64,000 nt of DNA. Origin: Eremophila alpestris peregrina (taxonomy: Eukaryota; Chordata; Aves; Passeriformes; Alaudidae). The DNA is taken from assembly GCA_009792885.1 (NCBI GenBank), contig WMCF01000007.1:7591267-7655266 (forward strand), given 5' to 3'. A model generated the notes under the pieces. The model was given only the letters and a program-made list of their open reading frames with translations, did not search any database and was not told where the DNA came from. Within the stretch, counting starts at the first letter, position 1, and every line of letters starts with the position of its first letter. Positions 36,213 to 49,900 of the stretch are shown here, piece by piece. Position numbers and translations under genes: made by a program.

Positions 36213-39200
36213 GATGAAGACTACATCTGTGTCCCTGAAACACTGGAATTGCTGTTAGAATAAGCAGACTTGTTTTGTGTGTGTTTTTTAGAAGATGCCT
36301 TCTCTTTCTTATTCTTACATTTTTTTGAAATTATAGTGCTGCAAATACTATTCTTCTTTACTGTATAAATATGCTATTACTGTTATTAATGTCTTTTCTT
36401 ATTTTCAAACATGAGATGTGGTCTTTTAGGAGCAGTATTTGTGCTAAAGATATATTAATATTATCTAGGTATTTCTAGTTTGCAATGCAAACCAGACATC
36501 AGTAAGCATTTCAGAGAAAGATAAAACCATGGCTAAAACATGTTTGATTAAAAATGTTACATAAACAAAAGTAAATGAGCAAGTAATGTTATTTTTTATA
36601 ACTATTTACGTAATAGACTATTTTTTATGTACTCAAGGTATAAAACATACCAAGAAGAATGAAACAGGGTTTCATCATGCAGAAATTGTGCAGGAAGTTA
36701 TAGAAGCACAATCCAGATTAAGTTGTGCTGAAATCACATCAGGCCAGTTTATGGAGTACTGGAAGCAGGAATTGTTTCCTTCCACTGAGTGCACCAGAAT
36801 ACGGTCTGCACTTGACTTACTGCTGGTTAATCACTTTTTATTTGCTCCAACATAAAATTTGATTTCTGCGTTCTGTGAGGTTAAAATAGAATGAAGGTTT
36901 GCAAAAAAACTTGTTTTATTTTGATAAAATGATCTTTGGCCTGATATATGTCTAGGAAGTATAGTAAAGTCAGACAAGGCAGGCATCACGGATTTCTTAC
37001 TAAGTTCCAGTGTTAAGACTAAACCTAGCTGTTTTTCAAGTGTTGCTTTTTTTTTTTTCCCTTCCAACCTAAACAAAGACTTTTTAATGCTAGTATTATT
37101 TAAGCAATATTTACTGACAAATTGTTCATGTAGTTTTGTAATTGGATCATACTCTTGCAAGGATAATGTTAATAATCTGAGGGTGGTGAACAAACAACAG
37201 TTTTAATTGTTGTGCACATGTGTACAATGAAAATGTTTCTATTAACTGAGGAAAGCAAATGTCTGTGTGTGATTTTTAATAGCAACCCTATGCTTTTCAC
37301 TTATTAGTTCTCCTTTCTCTGAACAAATATGAAGATTTAATATGCAATAAATTTAGAATTTTGGAGTGCCTTTGCTCAAAAGCTCAGTATTTTACTAATT
37401 ACTCTGAGGCACTATGCAGATCATACACTCACTTCAGCACTGGACATCTGGGGCTTAGCACCACAGAGCTGGGCTGGGAGATGGCAAGGAGAGAGACCCA
37501 AGGGAACAAAAACTGGGCTGGTAAGTAAAGGCAGGAATAATGAAAGCAAATGGGTTGACTCGGACTTTGTTTGGAAGTTTCTCTTACATTTGGGCAAACA
37601 CCTGTGTCCTATGCTGGTGAATCTTTCTGTCAAAGAAGTGAACCCTTTGTGTGCCTCTGCTCCACTGCTTCCCAGCAGGACAGACTGTCCTCACGTCCTC
37701 TAGACAAGTATGAAGTCATTTTAGTAGTACAGTTAGCATTTCAGAGCAGTGCTTAACTGAACAGGTAATTTTACCTTTTTGAAGGTGAATGTTTTATTCA
37801 TGTCTTTTAATGGGACTTTCAAGCACAAAAAATGCTTGCCATAAGTTGATAGTTGTGCCCGGATATTTGCAAAATTTTTGGAGCCATTTTTGCCATAAAA
37901 AAGGCTTGTGTTTGTCTCCTGTTGGGTATCTTTTCCCATATAACTTTCCTCAGTGGAGAGTCATAGTAACAAGGGTGATGTTGTTCAAATTTCTTTTCTG
38001 AAACATGTAGAAATACATATTAATACTGACATTAATATTTAAAATATCCATCTTCTTTCTCTCCAGGAGGACTTTTACTTTGCAAAGCAAAGCAGCTCTC
38101 TGCGGAAAAACTGTTCCTAAATAACATCAAAATTTAAAAATAAAATTAAAACCTGAAAATGCTTGTTGCTGAATACTTTGCTTATAATGAATAATAATCA
38201 ACTATCTTAAGAGATAGGTTAATATTTTCTTATTAGGTATTTTAAAACTTTTTTAAGAGCCCCCAATAACCTATCTGCTCATTAAAATAACATTTGATGT
38301 TGAACATGCAGGATTAATTTAATAAAAAAGGAAAAGGCATTTTCAAATAGAAGTTTCCTTTATTAAAACTAAGATGTTTTGAAGGCAGAAGCAGGCAAAA
38401 AATGTTATTAGAAAATGTTTTGATCCTAATAACTTAGTCCTCTTTTAACAGAAAAGCTTAATGCCTCAATGACTTGAGAAACAAGCTGTGATAGACAATT
38501 CATTATTTTTCTCAAAGTCATTGTATTTTTAAAGGAAACATCTCTATTCTCTTTAGGTAAAACCCAAAGTATTTTTACATATCATATAGTCCTGACTATC
38601 TCTTTGAAAAAAGAATGTATGAAAAATGTTTTTAATTTGAATTCACTATACTTGATAACAGTATGAAAGGTAAAGCCTATTTTTTGAGGTTTCCAGCCCT
38701 TTTAGGAACGATTTAATCTGGAATTTCAAGTAAATAATGAACTGGGAACCAGTGAAATCCCCCTTTTAAAGTTTCTTACTTTATTACTCTGTTCTAATCT
38801 CTGCTGTGCAGCCAAGGCTTTATCTTCTCTTCTGCTTTGTACAACTAGTTTCTTCTGCCTGTATTCAGCTGGAAAGTTCACAGTTCTATTCCTTTGCTTT
38901 CCTCCTCTTCCATAAACTAAAGGCTGTGACAGTGACAAATGTACGGTGGCTCTGTTCAATGGCTGAAGAATATGCTGGCACCAAACTCCTCAATGAGTTC
39001 TTCTCATTGCACTTCTCACACTTCTACTGCAGGGAGCCCAGATTTCCAGGGGTTCATAGGAACAGGAGTGTAAATGTTGGCTCTGGCAGCCTTGCGCACT
39101 GGCATGTGGATGCTTATTTCTTCTTATACTGGCTCCTGTGTTATTACTGCTAAGACGAGGGGCAACTGAACAGGCCATTACAAGGAAGAACTGCTTACAC

Positions 39201-42200
39201 TGAAGAACATAAGTTTCTTTCAGCTTTATAGAGTGCTGACACTTGCAGAGATTTCATGTAGATGGCAACACATTTAAGTAGTATTATGGTCATGCTTGTA
39301 AGGCTTGTCTGATTTTGATTTCCTTTGTCACTGTGTGGTCATTGTCCTTCTCTTTACTGTGAAGATCATAACCACACAGTTCAAATAATCCTCTCAGTTT
39401 TGTTTGTGTGGGACAGTGATGAGGAGGAGATACTTGGGGAAGCTGTAAAGAAAAATGGCATTTTGGAATGGTCCTACTGCTAGCTCACCCTTGTTTTATC
39501 TGGCAATTAGTGAATTAGTAATTTTCTGAGTTAATGGTGAAAGGCCAACTATGGTACATAATTACCTCCTACAGACTTGTACTATGAATCTATGGATCTT
39601 TCAGATCTTTGCTGTGTTTTTCACATCCTGTGTCTTGTGCATATTTGTTTTGTAAATTGTGTGGGTAAGGTATTGTGGATATTGTGGGTAAGAGTACTGC
39701 TTTCTTTTGATTTAAACCAAAGGCAGGCTAAGTCCTGTTCCCAGCTCTATACCCTTTCTGTCTTTGGCAAGTTATTGTGAATATGAGATACAAAATAGAA
39801 CTTGAATGGCTTAGTTTTAGACACCATAGGTTTTGACTTTCTGGCTCCTGTGTGTCAGGGTAGTCTAGAGGCGTGTGTAAAATTCTTGCGCTTTTAGGAT
39901 ATGTCCGTTTTTCAAACCAGTGAAACAAAAAATCATATAAGAGATGATGGTGTGTTTCCAGCTGTCTAATGGGGAGTTTTCACTTAGAAATGTAAATGTT
40001 ATGGCAACAGACTAATAATATATCTACAGATGGAAGCGTTTTATGAATCCAGCTCTATCAAAACATTCCATATTCTTGGATTTTCTTCCTGATTGGGAAT
40101 TCCAAATTAATTTCAAAGAGCCTGCGGCATCTTGTGTCTGATCACCAGCATATTAAAAAATGTTTGCAAAATGCAGCATTCCTTTAAGTGCAGGAGCTCT
40201 ATATAGAGTACTGAAGTCTAGTATTAGTTGGGGGATTATGAAAATTTCAATAGTCCACCAAAACGTTTTCTTCCACTTGTCCTTTACAGACAAACTTCAC
40301 ATTAGTATGGAGTGAAAGTAGTATGTTGGATTTGAATTTTGCTTTTATTATTGAAAGAGTGTGGGGGTTCTTTTTCCTCAGAATCTTCCAGTTACTTTGC
40401 TCAGAAATCCTCTTTACTACAGTGAACTGGTTGTACAATAAAGCTCATCCCTCTGCACCTTCTTTGACTGCACTCAAATTCCTCAATCTGTTTTGTTTGT
40501 TTGCTTGCTCCCTCCACCCCTTCCCAATCTTTGTGCTCCTGTTTTTGTAGCTAATGAAATGTTTTTAGTGACATGTTTCAGCTCAGACCCACCATGCAGT
40601 GTAGCCCTTTGGGGCGCTCTCTGTTTCTTGTAGCTGTATTGATAATCTAAGAGAGCTCAGTCACTCCCCCTCTTGGGTCTGCTTCCAGTTCTGTCTTTCT
40701 GTCAGCCATTTTTTACTTTGCAATGTAGCAAATAATTGTATCTGGAAATTAAAGATGTTGTGAGGCCTGGAAAGCAATGTTTTTAGGTCTGGGTAACTTC
40801 TATAAAGGAGGACAGATCTGTCTGTAGATGTCAGGCTTTATATGCTGCCAGAAGTATTTTTCTTACAATGTTTTCCTAATCTTGTGTAACAGGGAGCAAG
40901 TCTTTTATGGGCAAAAACCACTCCACTGTAGCAGATTGATATTGCTTATGAATGATATGCTTCTTTATTTTTTATCAACCTGATGGGAATGTCATCACTA
41001 AAACTATGAGTAAAGGAGTGGGAGAAGAAAGGAAATATTTGCTGAAGATGGACTTTGACAACTTAATCTCTCCTTTGATACAGAACAATGATGAAATAAT
41101 TTCCTTTTTATTGTCATTAAAATGTTCTGAGCTTCTGCACAAATTCAAAGTTATTTCCTGCATTTTATTTTCTCATCGTCCTCCCTTCGTCTCCTTCTTG
41201 CCTTCTCTCCCATTTCCCTCACTAGGCTGGGAGGTGACACTCAGAAGCATTACTGTGGCAGGAATGGTTTTGAGTAGTTGCACAATTCTAGGATTCTGGC
41301 TGGAACACCTGGAAAATGAAAATAGACCAGAAATGTGTAATATTATTTGCATGCAATTAATTCTGTTATGGTCGACTCTGTATGCTCAGTTCTTTCCTTT
41401 TAATCCCAGATATATCAAACATAGTAAACAAACAAAAACTCAAACAAAAAGAGCTTATAAAAAATAAATTTGCTTGAGACTGTTGCACAGATGAAAATTT
41501 TCTGAATTAAATATCAGTAGTTTTCCTGGAAGACAGCCAGGAAGATAAAAGTCTTAATCCAATGTAAGCATGAGGTTCAGATAGGCAGTCAGTGTTGTGT
41601 TCTTTTGGGGAACCTGCAAGAACTAGTGAAGTTAGTGCGTACTTGTGTATTAACCCATGTGAATGAAACCTGTGTAGACATCCTTTAAATGGGACATGTT
41701 TATTAGTATAGACATGATTAATGTTGTTTAAATTATATTGTAGTCTAGTAATTGGCTGAATTGCAGCATGGGTAATGTCACTTTTCATTATTAGTTTTTA
41801 TTAATTTCTGTTATTTAACCCTGTCTGCCATTTCCTCTCTTCCTCTTTGACTTGTATTTTAGAAAATGATGACAGAAACTTTCCAGAACACTTGGAGAAT
41901 TTCATGTTAGTATATGTTCAGGAGCACATATGTGTTCAACCCTCTAAGACATTTTCTTAATAATTAATACATGTAATGACCTCTGAGCTAGAGGCATGTC
42001 ATATCTGCTCATGTATGACTGTGCTGGTGACAAAAGGGACGCTGTGCCTTTAGCTCCTGAAGGTTGTTTTGTAGATGTCACAATGATACACTTCTTTTTT
42101 TCACCCTGCTTTTTGTGACAGATGTCTGACTTCACCTTGAAGCAAATTGCGAGCTGAAGGAATAGGTGACTTTAAAAAAGTGGGCCATGTCTGATTGATT

Positions 42201-44152
42201 TCATATTTAGAAAGAGATGCCTGCTGCTGTTTGGAATTATCCATATTTGTATATAAGAAAATTAAAGAAACTCATCAACAATATGTTGCAGTGGATTTTT
42301 TAATTAAAATTATTTCACTTAGAAAAAACCAAACCTTTCAAACATTTTTCTGATTTTCTCTTTTCTTAGTAAATCTATGTTCTTCATCATGACTGTTAAA
42401 CAAATTACCTACAGTTTTTGTCTTCAAACTGGAGTAACTTGCACAAATTTAATAAATCATGGACTGCCACAATGGCAAGCAGGCTAGCCTCATCTAAAAC
42501 TTCTCCCTATTGACCCATAGGCAGAGACATGCTTTCTCCATAAATTAGCAATTATAGTTAATTTGGGGGGTACTCCTGCAAATTTGAAATGTGAATATAA
42601 AGATTTTGATGGGAAAGGGTAAAAGAGAATGGGAGGCTCTTTTTTTTTTGTATAATTGAAAGTCTAGTGCTGATTAAAAAGCATTGCAGCTCATATCAAA
42701 TGCATTTGTAGGAGATATGACCTTGGAGAGATGGAAAGAGATTTTACTCTCAGTGCTTACTCGGGCTGTTCAAAAGTGTGCAAGAGTCACTCAGCTGCTG
42801 CTGGAAGTGCAGTAAAGTCAGTGTCCATTGTTGCAGTGTTTGTGTAAATCAGACATGCTGCTAATTTGAGTTCACAGGCTTTTGATTCTGTGCTGCATAC
42901 TTGCACGCTATCAGTCCAGAAAGCAGCTTTATGTTATGTGTAAAAGAAATGGTTACAAATGCCCACAGAGAGGAATTCAGCCACATGAGAAAAGTTCTTA
43001 TTTGGTCTTATTTAAATAATTTCTATTTGGAAAAACATTGCTGATTTAGGAGTATTTAGGAAGATACTTACCCAGAGGTGCAACTTACTTCTGTCATGTT
43101 TATTCACTTGAGCACTAGGGGACATAAAGGATTGTGAAGTGAAAGTACATTTTTTCATGAAGCTCTTACAAAGTAACAGATCTTAGCTGTTTTAAATTCA
43201 CAATTATTAGCAGTATTTAGGTCTAGAGAAAAATTTAGTTGTATTCCATCTCTTTTCATGAATGTGTGTGCATATCAAAACACATACATACTTAGTCTTT
43301 CTTTTTTCCCCAGGAAGCTTTTAAAAAGTATTTGATCTTATGTGCAGGAGATCAGGAGGAGAAGCAGTGAAGACCTTAAGGAGTGAAGTTGAGAAATTTC
43401 AATACTATACCTCTTTAATGTCCTCCCCTGGCAGTTCTCTTCCTTCTTTCTCTTCCAGTCTTTCCTCTACAGTCCCTCCTGTCCTTCCCTCAGACTGAAT
43501 ATCTGAATAATTGTTGTATTTCTAGTAATAATGTAAACTTGAGACAGGCATTTTTTATTTTCAATTCTCTGAAGTTTTGCTGCTCAGGATGCAGTCCTTT
43601 TTGACCTTTTTGCTACATGTGTTTATCAGACACTCTGGGCACCTTAAGGCCATATTGCCAAGCCAAATACATAGAACAAAGAAGTGAAATTATTTTCCTG
43701 ATATCACCGCATTTACCATCTTCTAAACTGTGGTATAAGATTTATTTAGGACACTTATTACTGATTTACTTTAAAAATATCAGTCCTTATTAGTAAACTA
43801 CTTTTGAAACAAATAATATCGTGTTGGTGTGATGTAGTGAGAAGCTGTAAAGAAGTGGGGAGTAAGGTCTCGAAATTTACTTCTTGCTCTCACTTTAATT
43901 TTTCTTCCTTGCTTGAAAAGATAATAATAATAATAGTAATGTCCAGAGTGTGTTGGTGTATGGCCAAAAATAACTTTAAAGTTTCTTGTTAATTTTTAAA
44001 TGTCTTTGATAATAATTTAGATGTTTTTCAGTAGTGCATTAGTAAATATCACTACTCAAGTCTGTAATGGCTAAGTGGACATCCTCATTGTCTTTCAAAT
44101 GCTGTAATTAATGATTTGGAATAATAGCTTTCAACTATTTTATTTGTTTAAA

Positions 44153-44173
44153 TTTTTTTCTTTTTTTTTTTTT
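44153..44173. repeat. Poly-T run
   Basis: This is about 21 bases of T with one C, followed by GTGCTTCACAG. No element or exon is recognisable beside it. Confidence 0.75.
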
Positions 44174-45142
44174 GTGCTTCACAGGAGCATGTTCTCTGTT
44201 TCCATGCTGGCTGAAATACCACTCTTTTCTCTGACTGAAATGTTTGTTAAATTATGTATTTATTTTGAACCAACTTATTTTCTTCTTTAGTTATGAAATG
44301 AAAATTAGTAAAGCTAATAAGAAGGGAAAAGAACTTGCAAGACACCACAAAGAATGTGCTATCTTAAGTCTGTTGTGTTCAGCTGCAATCATGTGTGATT
44401 TTTGTTTAACTAGTAGGAGGCTCAATGGAATCAAGTTCTTCATTATTGAAAATTGAAGTTTCATCCACACTTACATTACAGTTAAAACCTACAGTTTCAG
44501 GCAGTTTCTAAGGATCAGACTCCTTTTTAGACTTGGCATCCCTCCATCTGTGCTAATTGCCTTTCAGTCTTGAACTCCTCCCCAAATAAGTGGATTGGGA
44601 TTTAAGTGGAGAGCTAAAGCCAACTAAAGTATCATAGGGCTCTCCTTTGAATTTTTCATCTCTTGAGATAGTAATTGAGCTGCCTATTTTCTGCTTGTCC
44701 CCAAGCAGATTCACTGTCAGCAATTATTTAAGCTAGAGCAAGAATAACTGAAGGCCACAGAAAAATGCTGTTGTTTCAGTGGTTTAGAGGTAAAGATTTC
44801 ACCTAGGGAAATTGTCATTAAGGGAGATGCAGTCATATTGTATTTGTGTTGAAAAAAACACATGAGAAAATGACAAAATTATTATTTCATTCCTGACAGG
44901 GAAAGGAGAGGAAAAGGCTGTGATCTAGGCTGCTGATGGGAATGAGTTTACAATGTAAGGTAATGGAAGTTTTGATTTTGGGTTTTCAAAAGTCTTTCAG
45001 TGTATAGAAATATATATTTTAAATTGTCAGTTATATCAGAGTCCCCTGGTTTTGCTTCACAAGAGCTTGGTGACTTGCACCTTCTACTGATTTTTTTGGG
45101 TTTCACCTCTGAAACAGCTTACCCAATAAAAGCAAGAGGCAA

Positions 45143-45175
45143 AAATTACATAAATTACATAAATTACATAAATTT
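45143..45175. repeat. 9-bp tandem repeat (ATAAATTAC)
   Basis: About three and a half perfect head-to-tail copies of AAATTACAT make a short minisatellite. It produces a short repeated peptide (Y-I-N) in the overlapping open frame, which is therefore not evidence of a gene. Confidence 0.85.
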
Positions 45176-45679
45176 TATAAGGACAATAATACAAAAACCA
45201 TTTAGTGACTTGTGATACTTATTTATAGAATAATTCATTAGAAAATTTCTCTTTAAGTAGTTGCATAAAATCTGTCTTTGTTTGTTTGGCTTACCCTCAG
45301 TTTTAGGTTTTCTTTTAGGAAAAGAAGGTGTTCAGGAGTTACAATACCATTTAAACTGTTTTTGTAGATGTTGTGTTAGAGAAAAAAAAAATAATTTGTT
45401 GAAAGAAATTGCCTGATATGTCCAGAGATCTGACAAAGGGAAATGCTTTACAAGTACAGTGTCAATAATACAACATATCTAATCCAGCAGAGGGAGCTGG
45501 AATGCTGTTCTACTTTCTTGGTGTTTGTACTAGAGATAGTTGTTTATCTAACAGAACTATATTTAATTTCAATATGATTTCTATTTTTAGAACACCAAAT
45601 TCTTTTAATTTCAAGAAATTTTTTTTTGAGAAACTAGACAGAGTTGGCTTTCTTAAACCTTCTCTGCTTTTTTCTGTAT

Positions 45680-46140
45680 CAAGGAATCTTGGAATGGTTG
45701 GGGTTGGAAGAGACCACAGTGGTCTAACCTCACTGCTCAAGCAGGGTCATCCTAGAGCACAGGGTTGTGTCCATATGAATATCTCCAGTGCAGGACACTT
45801 CACAACCTCTGTGGACATTCTGTTCCAGTGCTCAGCACTCACACAGGAAAGGAGTTCTTCCTCTTGTTAAGGTGGAACTTCCTGTGCATCAGTTTCTGCC
45901 CATTGCCTCTTGTCCTATTGCTGGGCACCATCAAGTGAAATCTCTTGGTAAGGCCTCTTGTTACACTTCCCTTCAGATACTTAAAGACATGGATGAGATA
46001 ATTTCTCAGCCACTGCTTCTCTGGACAGGGCCAGCTCCCTCAGCCTTTCCTCGTAAGGGAGATGTTCCAGTCCCTTAACCATCTCTGTTGCCCTCACTGG
46101 ACCTGCTCTGGGAGCTCCATGTCTCTCTTGTCTTGAGGAA
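45680..46140 (-). mobile_element. CR1 LINE, 5'-truncated copy with 3' end
   Basis: The + strand shows the reverse complement of a CR1 3' region. It begins with AATCTTGGAATGGTTGGGGTTGGAAGAGACCAC (written here as contiguous blocks AATCTTGGAATGG / TTGGGGTTGGAAGAGACC) and continues through TCATCCTAGAGCACAGGGTTG. Then come the 'CAGCACTCACACAGG' and 'TTCTTCCTC' blocks, 'CCTCTTGTCCTATTGCTGGG', 'CCAGCTCCCTCAGCCTTTCC' and finally 'CCTGCTCTGGGAGCTCC'. These blocks occur in this order in avian CR1. The 3' end is at the left and the 5' truncation is near 46140, giving about 460 bp. It is the longest and best preserved CR1 copy in the window. Open frames across it (45502-45870, 45788-46078, 45510-45740) are by-products of the element. 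Confidence 0.92.
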
Positions 46141-46844
46141 TCTTTAATGGTAGTTGTCTTTTGTAGTTAATTCTTTGTATCCCTTCATAAGAATTATGAA
46201 ACAAAACCTGTAAGGATTAGTAGCCTACAAAATTGGTTCCTAATGTATGTGTCTAATTTATGGACACATGTACACAGTATATCCACAGAAGAAAATATCT
46301 GGAGTAGAAAGCCAGCAATACAAATGACGTACTGATAGGTCTGTTGTGTCACAAATGTGAGATATTTATTAAGGTGTTGTTTATTAAGATAACATGTGAG
46401 ATATTTATTATTTATTGTTGTGGCTTTCAAGTGTTTCATTCTGGTCTTTGTTTGGCCTCGTGTCTTGGCAGATTACCTGTTTATATAAATAAGATCACTA
46501 TTTGCAAAAATTCTTTCCTAAAGAATTTAGATCTAGCCTTTAGTCTTAACATCAAACAATGCTGAAGACTGAAGTTTTCATTTCCAGTATATGTACTCCA
46601 GATTGCTTTCTTTCCCCAAAACACTTATGATTATTGTCTATTGAAGATTATAGGCTGCTTTAGCTTGCAGTTTGGGATGGAAGGAAGCAAATTCATACTC
46701 TTCCTAAAATTGTCCACTTCTTTTGGATAATGTCCTGATGAAAGGTATTTCAATTATAGCTAGAAATACAATGAGACAGCCCTTTTCATTTTCACTGTTG
46801 AAATGGGAAATGTTTTTGATAATGTCATGGAGAGTATCAGCCTT
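46141..46844. other. Spacer between two CR1 copies, no gene seen
   Basis: This is about 700 bp of AT-rich DNA. A duplicated phrase, GAGATATTTATTA (at about 46361 and 46398), stands out; otherwise nothing is recognisable. Short open frames on both strands are not supported. Confidence 0.55.
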
Positions 46845-46960
46845 AGAAGGGATGAGATTGGAAGGGACCTCTTGAGGTCAGCTGGTATGGCCACCTGCTC
46901 AGACAGGGTCCAGATGCCTTTTGAATAGTTCTGAGGCTGGACACTCCACACCCTCCCCAC
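46845..46960 (-). mobile_element. Short CR1 LINE 3' fragment
   Basis: The + strand reads GATTGGAAGGGACCTCTTGA, then CCACCTGCTCAGACAGGGTC, then TTTTGAATAGTTCTGAGGCT and GGACACTCCACACCCTCC. This is the antisense of the CR1 3' end, in the same block order as the longer copy at 45680-46140 but more diverged and with small deletions. Both copies contain the 3' terminal part, so they are separate insertions and not one broken element. Edges are approximate. Confidence 0.85.
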
Positions 46961-49900
46961 CCAAACAAAATGTGTGGAACAAGACACAAAGGGATTAATA
47001 AAAATTAGCCCATGGCACTGTAAGGCTTGTAGCACAAAGTAACCTATCACAGCTACATCTAATGACAACAATTCTGACAGCTTAGCGTGGAATTGCAGCT
47101 GATGAGGTCCCATTGAGAAGAGTGAGTGTTCTGTCATTGAAGTTTTGCTTAATTAAAAGATGATGCACTGGAGTGAATTATTTTAAGTACTAAAGCAAAA
47201 TTCAAAACCCCAAACCTGCAGAAGTCTAGTATCATTTGAATAAAACATAAAAATGGTACTAGAGATTTTTCTCTATATTTTAGAAGCAATACATTTGCTT
47301 CTTCCAGTTGTTTAGCAAGCAAAAAATCCATGGAAAGTCATGATTTTAACTAAGATATTTTAATCCTATGTTAAAGTCATAAGAGCTGTGATCTTTTAAT
47401 ATTTTTCTTCTTACTCTTTTCCTTCATGTTCTCAGTAGATAGGTTTCTAAAAGATAATCCTGCTAATCAGGAGTAAACACATTTTAACAGTAGAGTTCTT
47501 TTCCTCTTGAAGGAGCTTGTGCACAGGCAGTGGGAACAGTTTACTTCTACAGGTGTAACCTCCCGGCCATTTAAGGGTTATTATTCTGTAGCAATACATA
47601 TTATGTTGCCTTAAGTTTTAAAAATGTAGCTTTAATTAACATGGCACTGTGATAAACTGAAAAATTTGGTTCTTATGTTTCAGGAACTTTTCAGTCTCTT
47701 GGTGTTTTGCTGTGATATTGTTACAGTGGTAGGTATTTTATAATGGCAATTTTGATGTTGAGGGTCTTGCAAGGACTACAGGTGGGCATGAAAGTAGTCT
47801 TTGATTTGCTGTTTTTCAAAGCAGTCCTGTTATCTGGGAAACTGGCAGCAATGCTGAGGTAAAACCTTAAAAGTCAGGGTTGTCTTTCATTTATTTAACT
47901 GCTTCCATTTCAGGGATATTGAGCAATAAATGCAAATATGAATTTAACTTGCAGGGTACCCAGACATCATCCTAGCCACTCATTTCTAGTGAGGGTCTAT
48001 GTTGTGAGGCACATTGTGACTACTGTCCCTCTGTAGAATTGTGATGCTGGACTTCAAAGTAGGCCAAGTTTCTGATTTTTTTGGTACAGAGAAATTGAAC
48101 TGAGCTAAAGCTACAGAATAAGGGGCAACAAGTGCAGAATCCATTCTGTAGCTGTGGCACACCTCTCAAATTTAAATTTTGGGAGAAAGGTGTGATCAAA
48201 GTAGGAGATAAAACTTGCCTTAGTCTAGAGATATATATATTTTTTTAAGAGAATACTAAGATGTACTCTTCTCTGCTGTTATGCTATGTTTCCATGTGCT
48301 TCCATCTATGGAGCCACTTGGAGGTTATGTATGCTGTTTTATGTCTGCCCTGATTAAAAATAAAGTTACTTAGAGCTAGGTGTCCAGTACTCAGATCTAA
48401 GTTTTGATTTATAACCTCTCCCTAAGACCTCAAAATAATCACTGAAAGTAAGTTAATATATTACAGCACACAAAAAATGCAATTAGAGAAGCAATGCAAT
48501 ATTATTTTGCAGAAATGTAGACTGAGTAAAAAAATCACTGGATAATATACTTATTGAAACTCTGTGGACTACTGACAAATGAATCCAAAACCACTAGAAA
48601 TGTGGCCATCAATTCTTCATACCATGATCACTTACATCAAAAAGCTGTTTGCAATTACAGAGTAAGTCAAAGAGCAACATTCTCCAGATCAAAAGAAATG
48701 ACTCATTGTTTGACCTTTGTTTAGCCTGAATTCAATAATTTATTAGATTTCAAACAACGCAAAACTTGTGACAAAACCATGCTTGGAATACAGGCCTTAT
48801 GGATCAATTTAAAAAGCACTTGGACGTTGAAAATGTGGATTTAACAAAAGTTCTTAAAATGCTTATTTGAAGAAGCTGACTCTTTGAATAAATAATAACT
48901 TACTAATACAAACAGGAAGGAAGGAAACTAAGATTCAGAATAATTAGGGTACATCAGATACAGAATGAGTGTTTTTGCAGTTCTGCAACAGCATATTTGC
49001 CCAAAATCTTATTATATGCTTTTCCAAGCAACTAAGTGACAGGCTATAACTGAGAAATTTATTGTGTTTATACTACAAGAAATAAAGAAATGACTTTTCT
49101 ACAATAGACTGTTTTAGATTGAAGCATAACATTTATGTGACCCCAAAATATCACATAAACACACATTTCAGTATTACCTTCTGTACAAAATCCACATTAA
49201 TACATGATCCTGATAATATTTTAGAATCTATATTCCATAGCCTTATTGTTATTTGAACAAATCTTGTAGTCAAAGAAATGTAATTCATCTCAAGCCCTCT
49301 GAGACAGGCTATGTAAGTAGGTAAGCACAGTCCTTGCATGTATGTGCCATTACCCTGGACTTGGTTAAAAAGTTTGGGGGTCAGGATGTGTGTCTGAGAA
49401 TAAAAACTAAAAGAGAAATGTTCAGTTTTGGATTTTTGTTCATGGCTGGTTCTCTGATCATCTCAAGTAGATGACTGTATTGAATATATACAGCTGATTG
49501 TAGCTTTTTTCCTCAAAGCATTTTTATGGCTTTCTACACTTCAGGTCTGACATTCATGGGAGAGAGGAGGAAACATGCCAATAATTGTAGCACTGCACTC
49601 AGCCATGGAGAAAGGCTGATGTAATGCAAGTGAAATTGCTTCAGTCCTTGTGGATAGGTTTTGTGCCTGTGCAGTTCAGAAGTGAGATGCTTTCAATGTT
49701 GGGAGATAGAGATCTGTGACATAGTATTAAAGAAGTTTTCTCAAAGTCTTAGACTTGGAAAAAGTTGGTGCCTCACAGTTTGCAATAACACTGAAAAACT
49801 TCTTGTTTTGGCTGTGTTGTAAGATACTTCTGAGAAAAAAATGCTTACCTTTCCCTTTTATAGAGAATTATATTGACAGAATGGCTTTTGTAAAAGTTAA

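Larger units (their letters stand above)
35531..45679. other. AT-rich non-coding DNA with unsupported orphan ORFs
   Basis: There is no recognisable gene. The longest open frame of the whole window (171 codons, 40952-41467, +) and a 115-codon frame (38806-39153, +) fall here, but neither resembles a known family and both lie in low-complexity-biased DNA. Homopolymer T runs lie at 36189-36212, 37046-37060 and 44153-44173. A short ATA repeat lies near 43920-43935, and a 9-bp tandem repeat at 45143-45175. Confidence 0.5.

Noticed and set aside
36831..37193. 120-codon open frame on the - strand
   Set aside because: No domain is recognised, a poly-lysine stretch comes from a poly-T run, and a competing open frame exists on the other strand nearby.
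45502..46078. Open frames of 122 and 96 codons on the + strand
   Set aside because: They read through the antisense of a CR1 3' end, so the apparent coding potential belongs to the repeat.
46760..47137. 125-codon open frame on the - strand
   Set aside because: It runs across the short CR1 fragment at 46845-46960 and shows no protein family.
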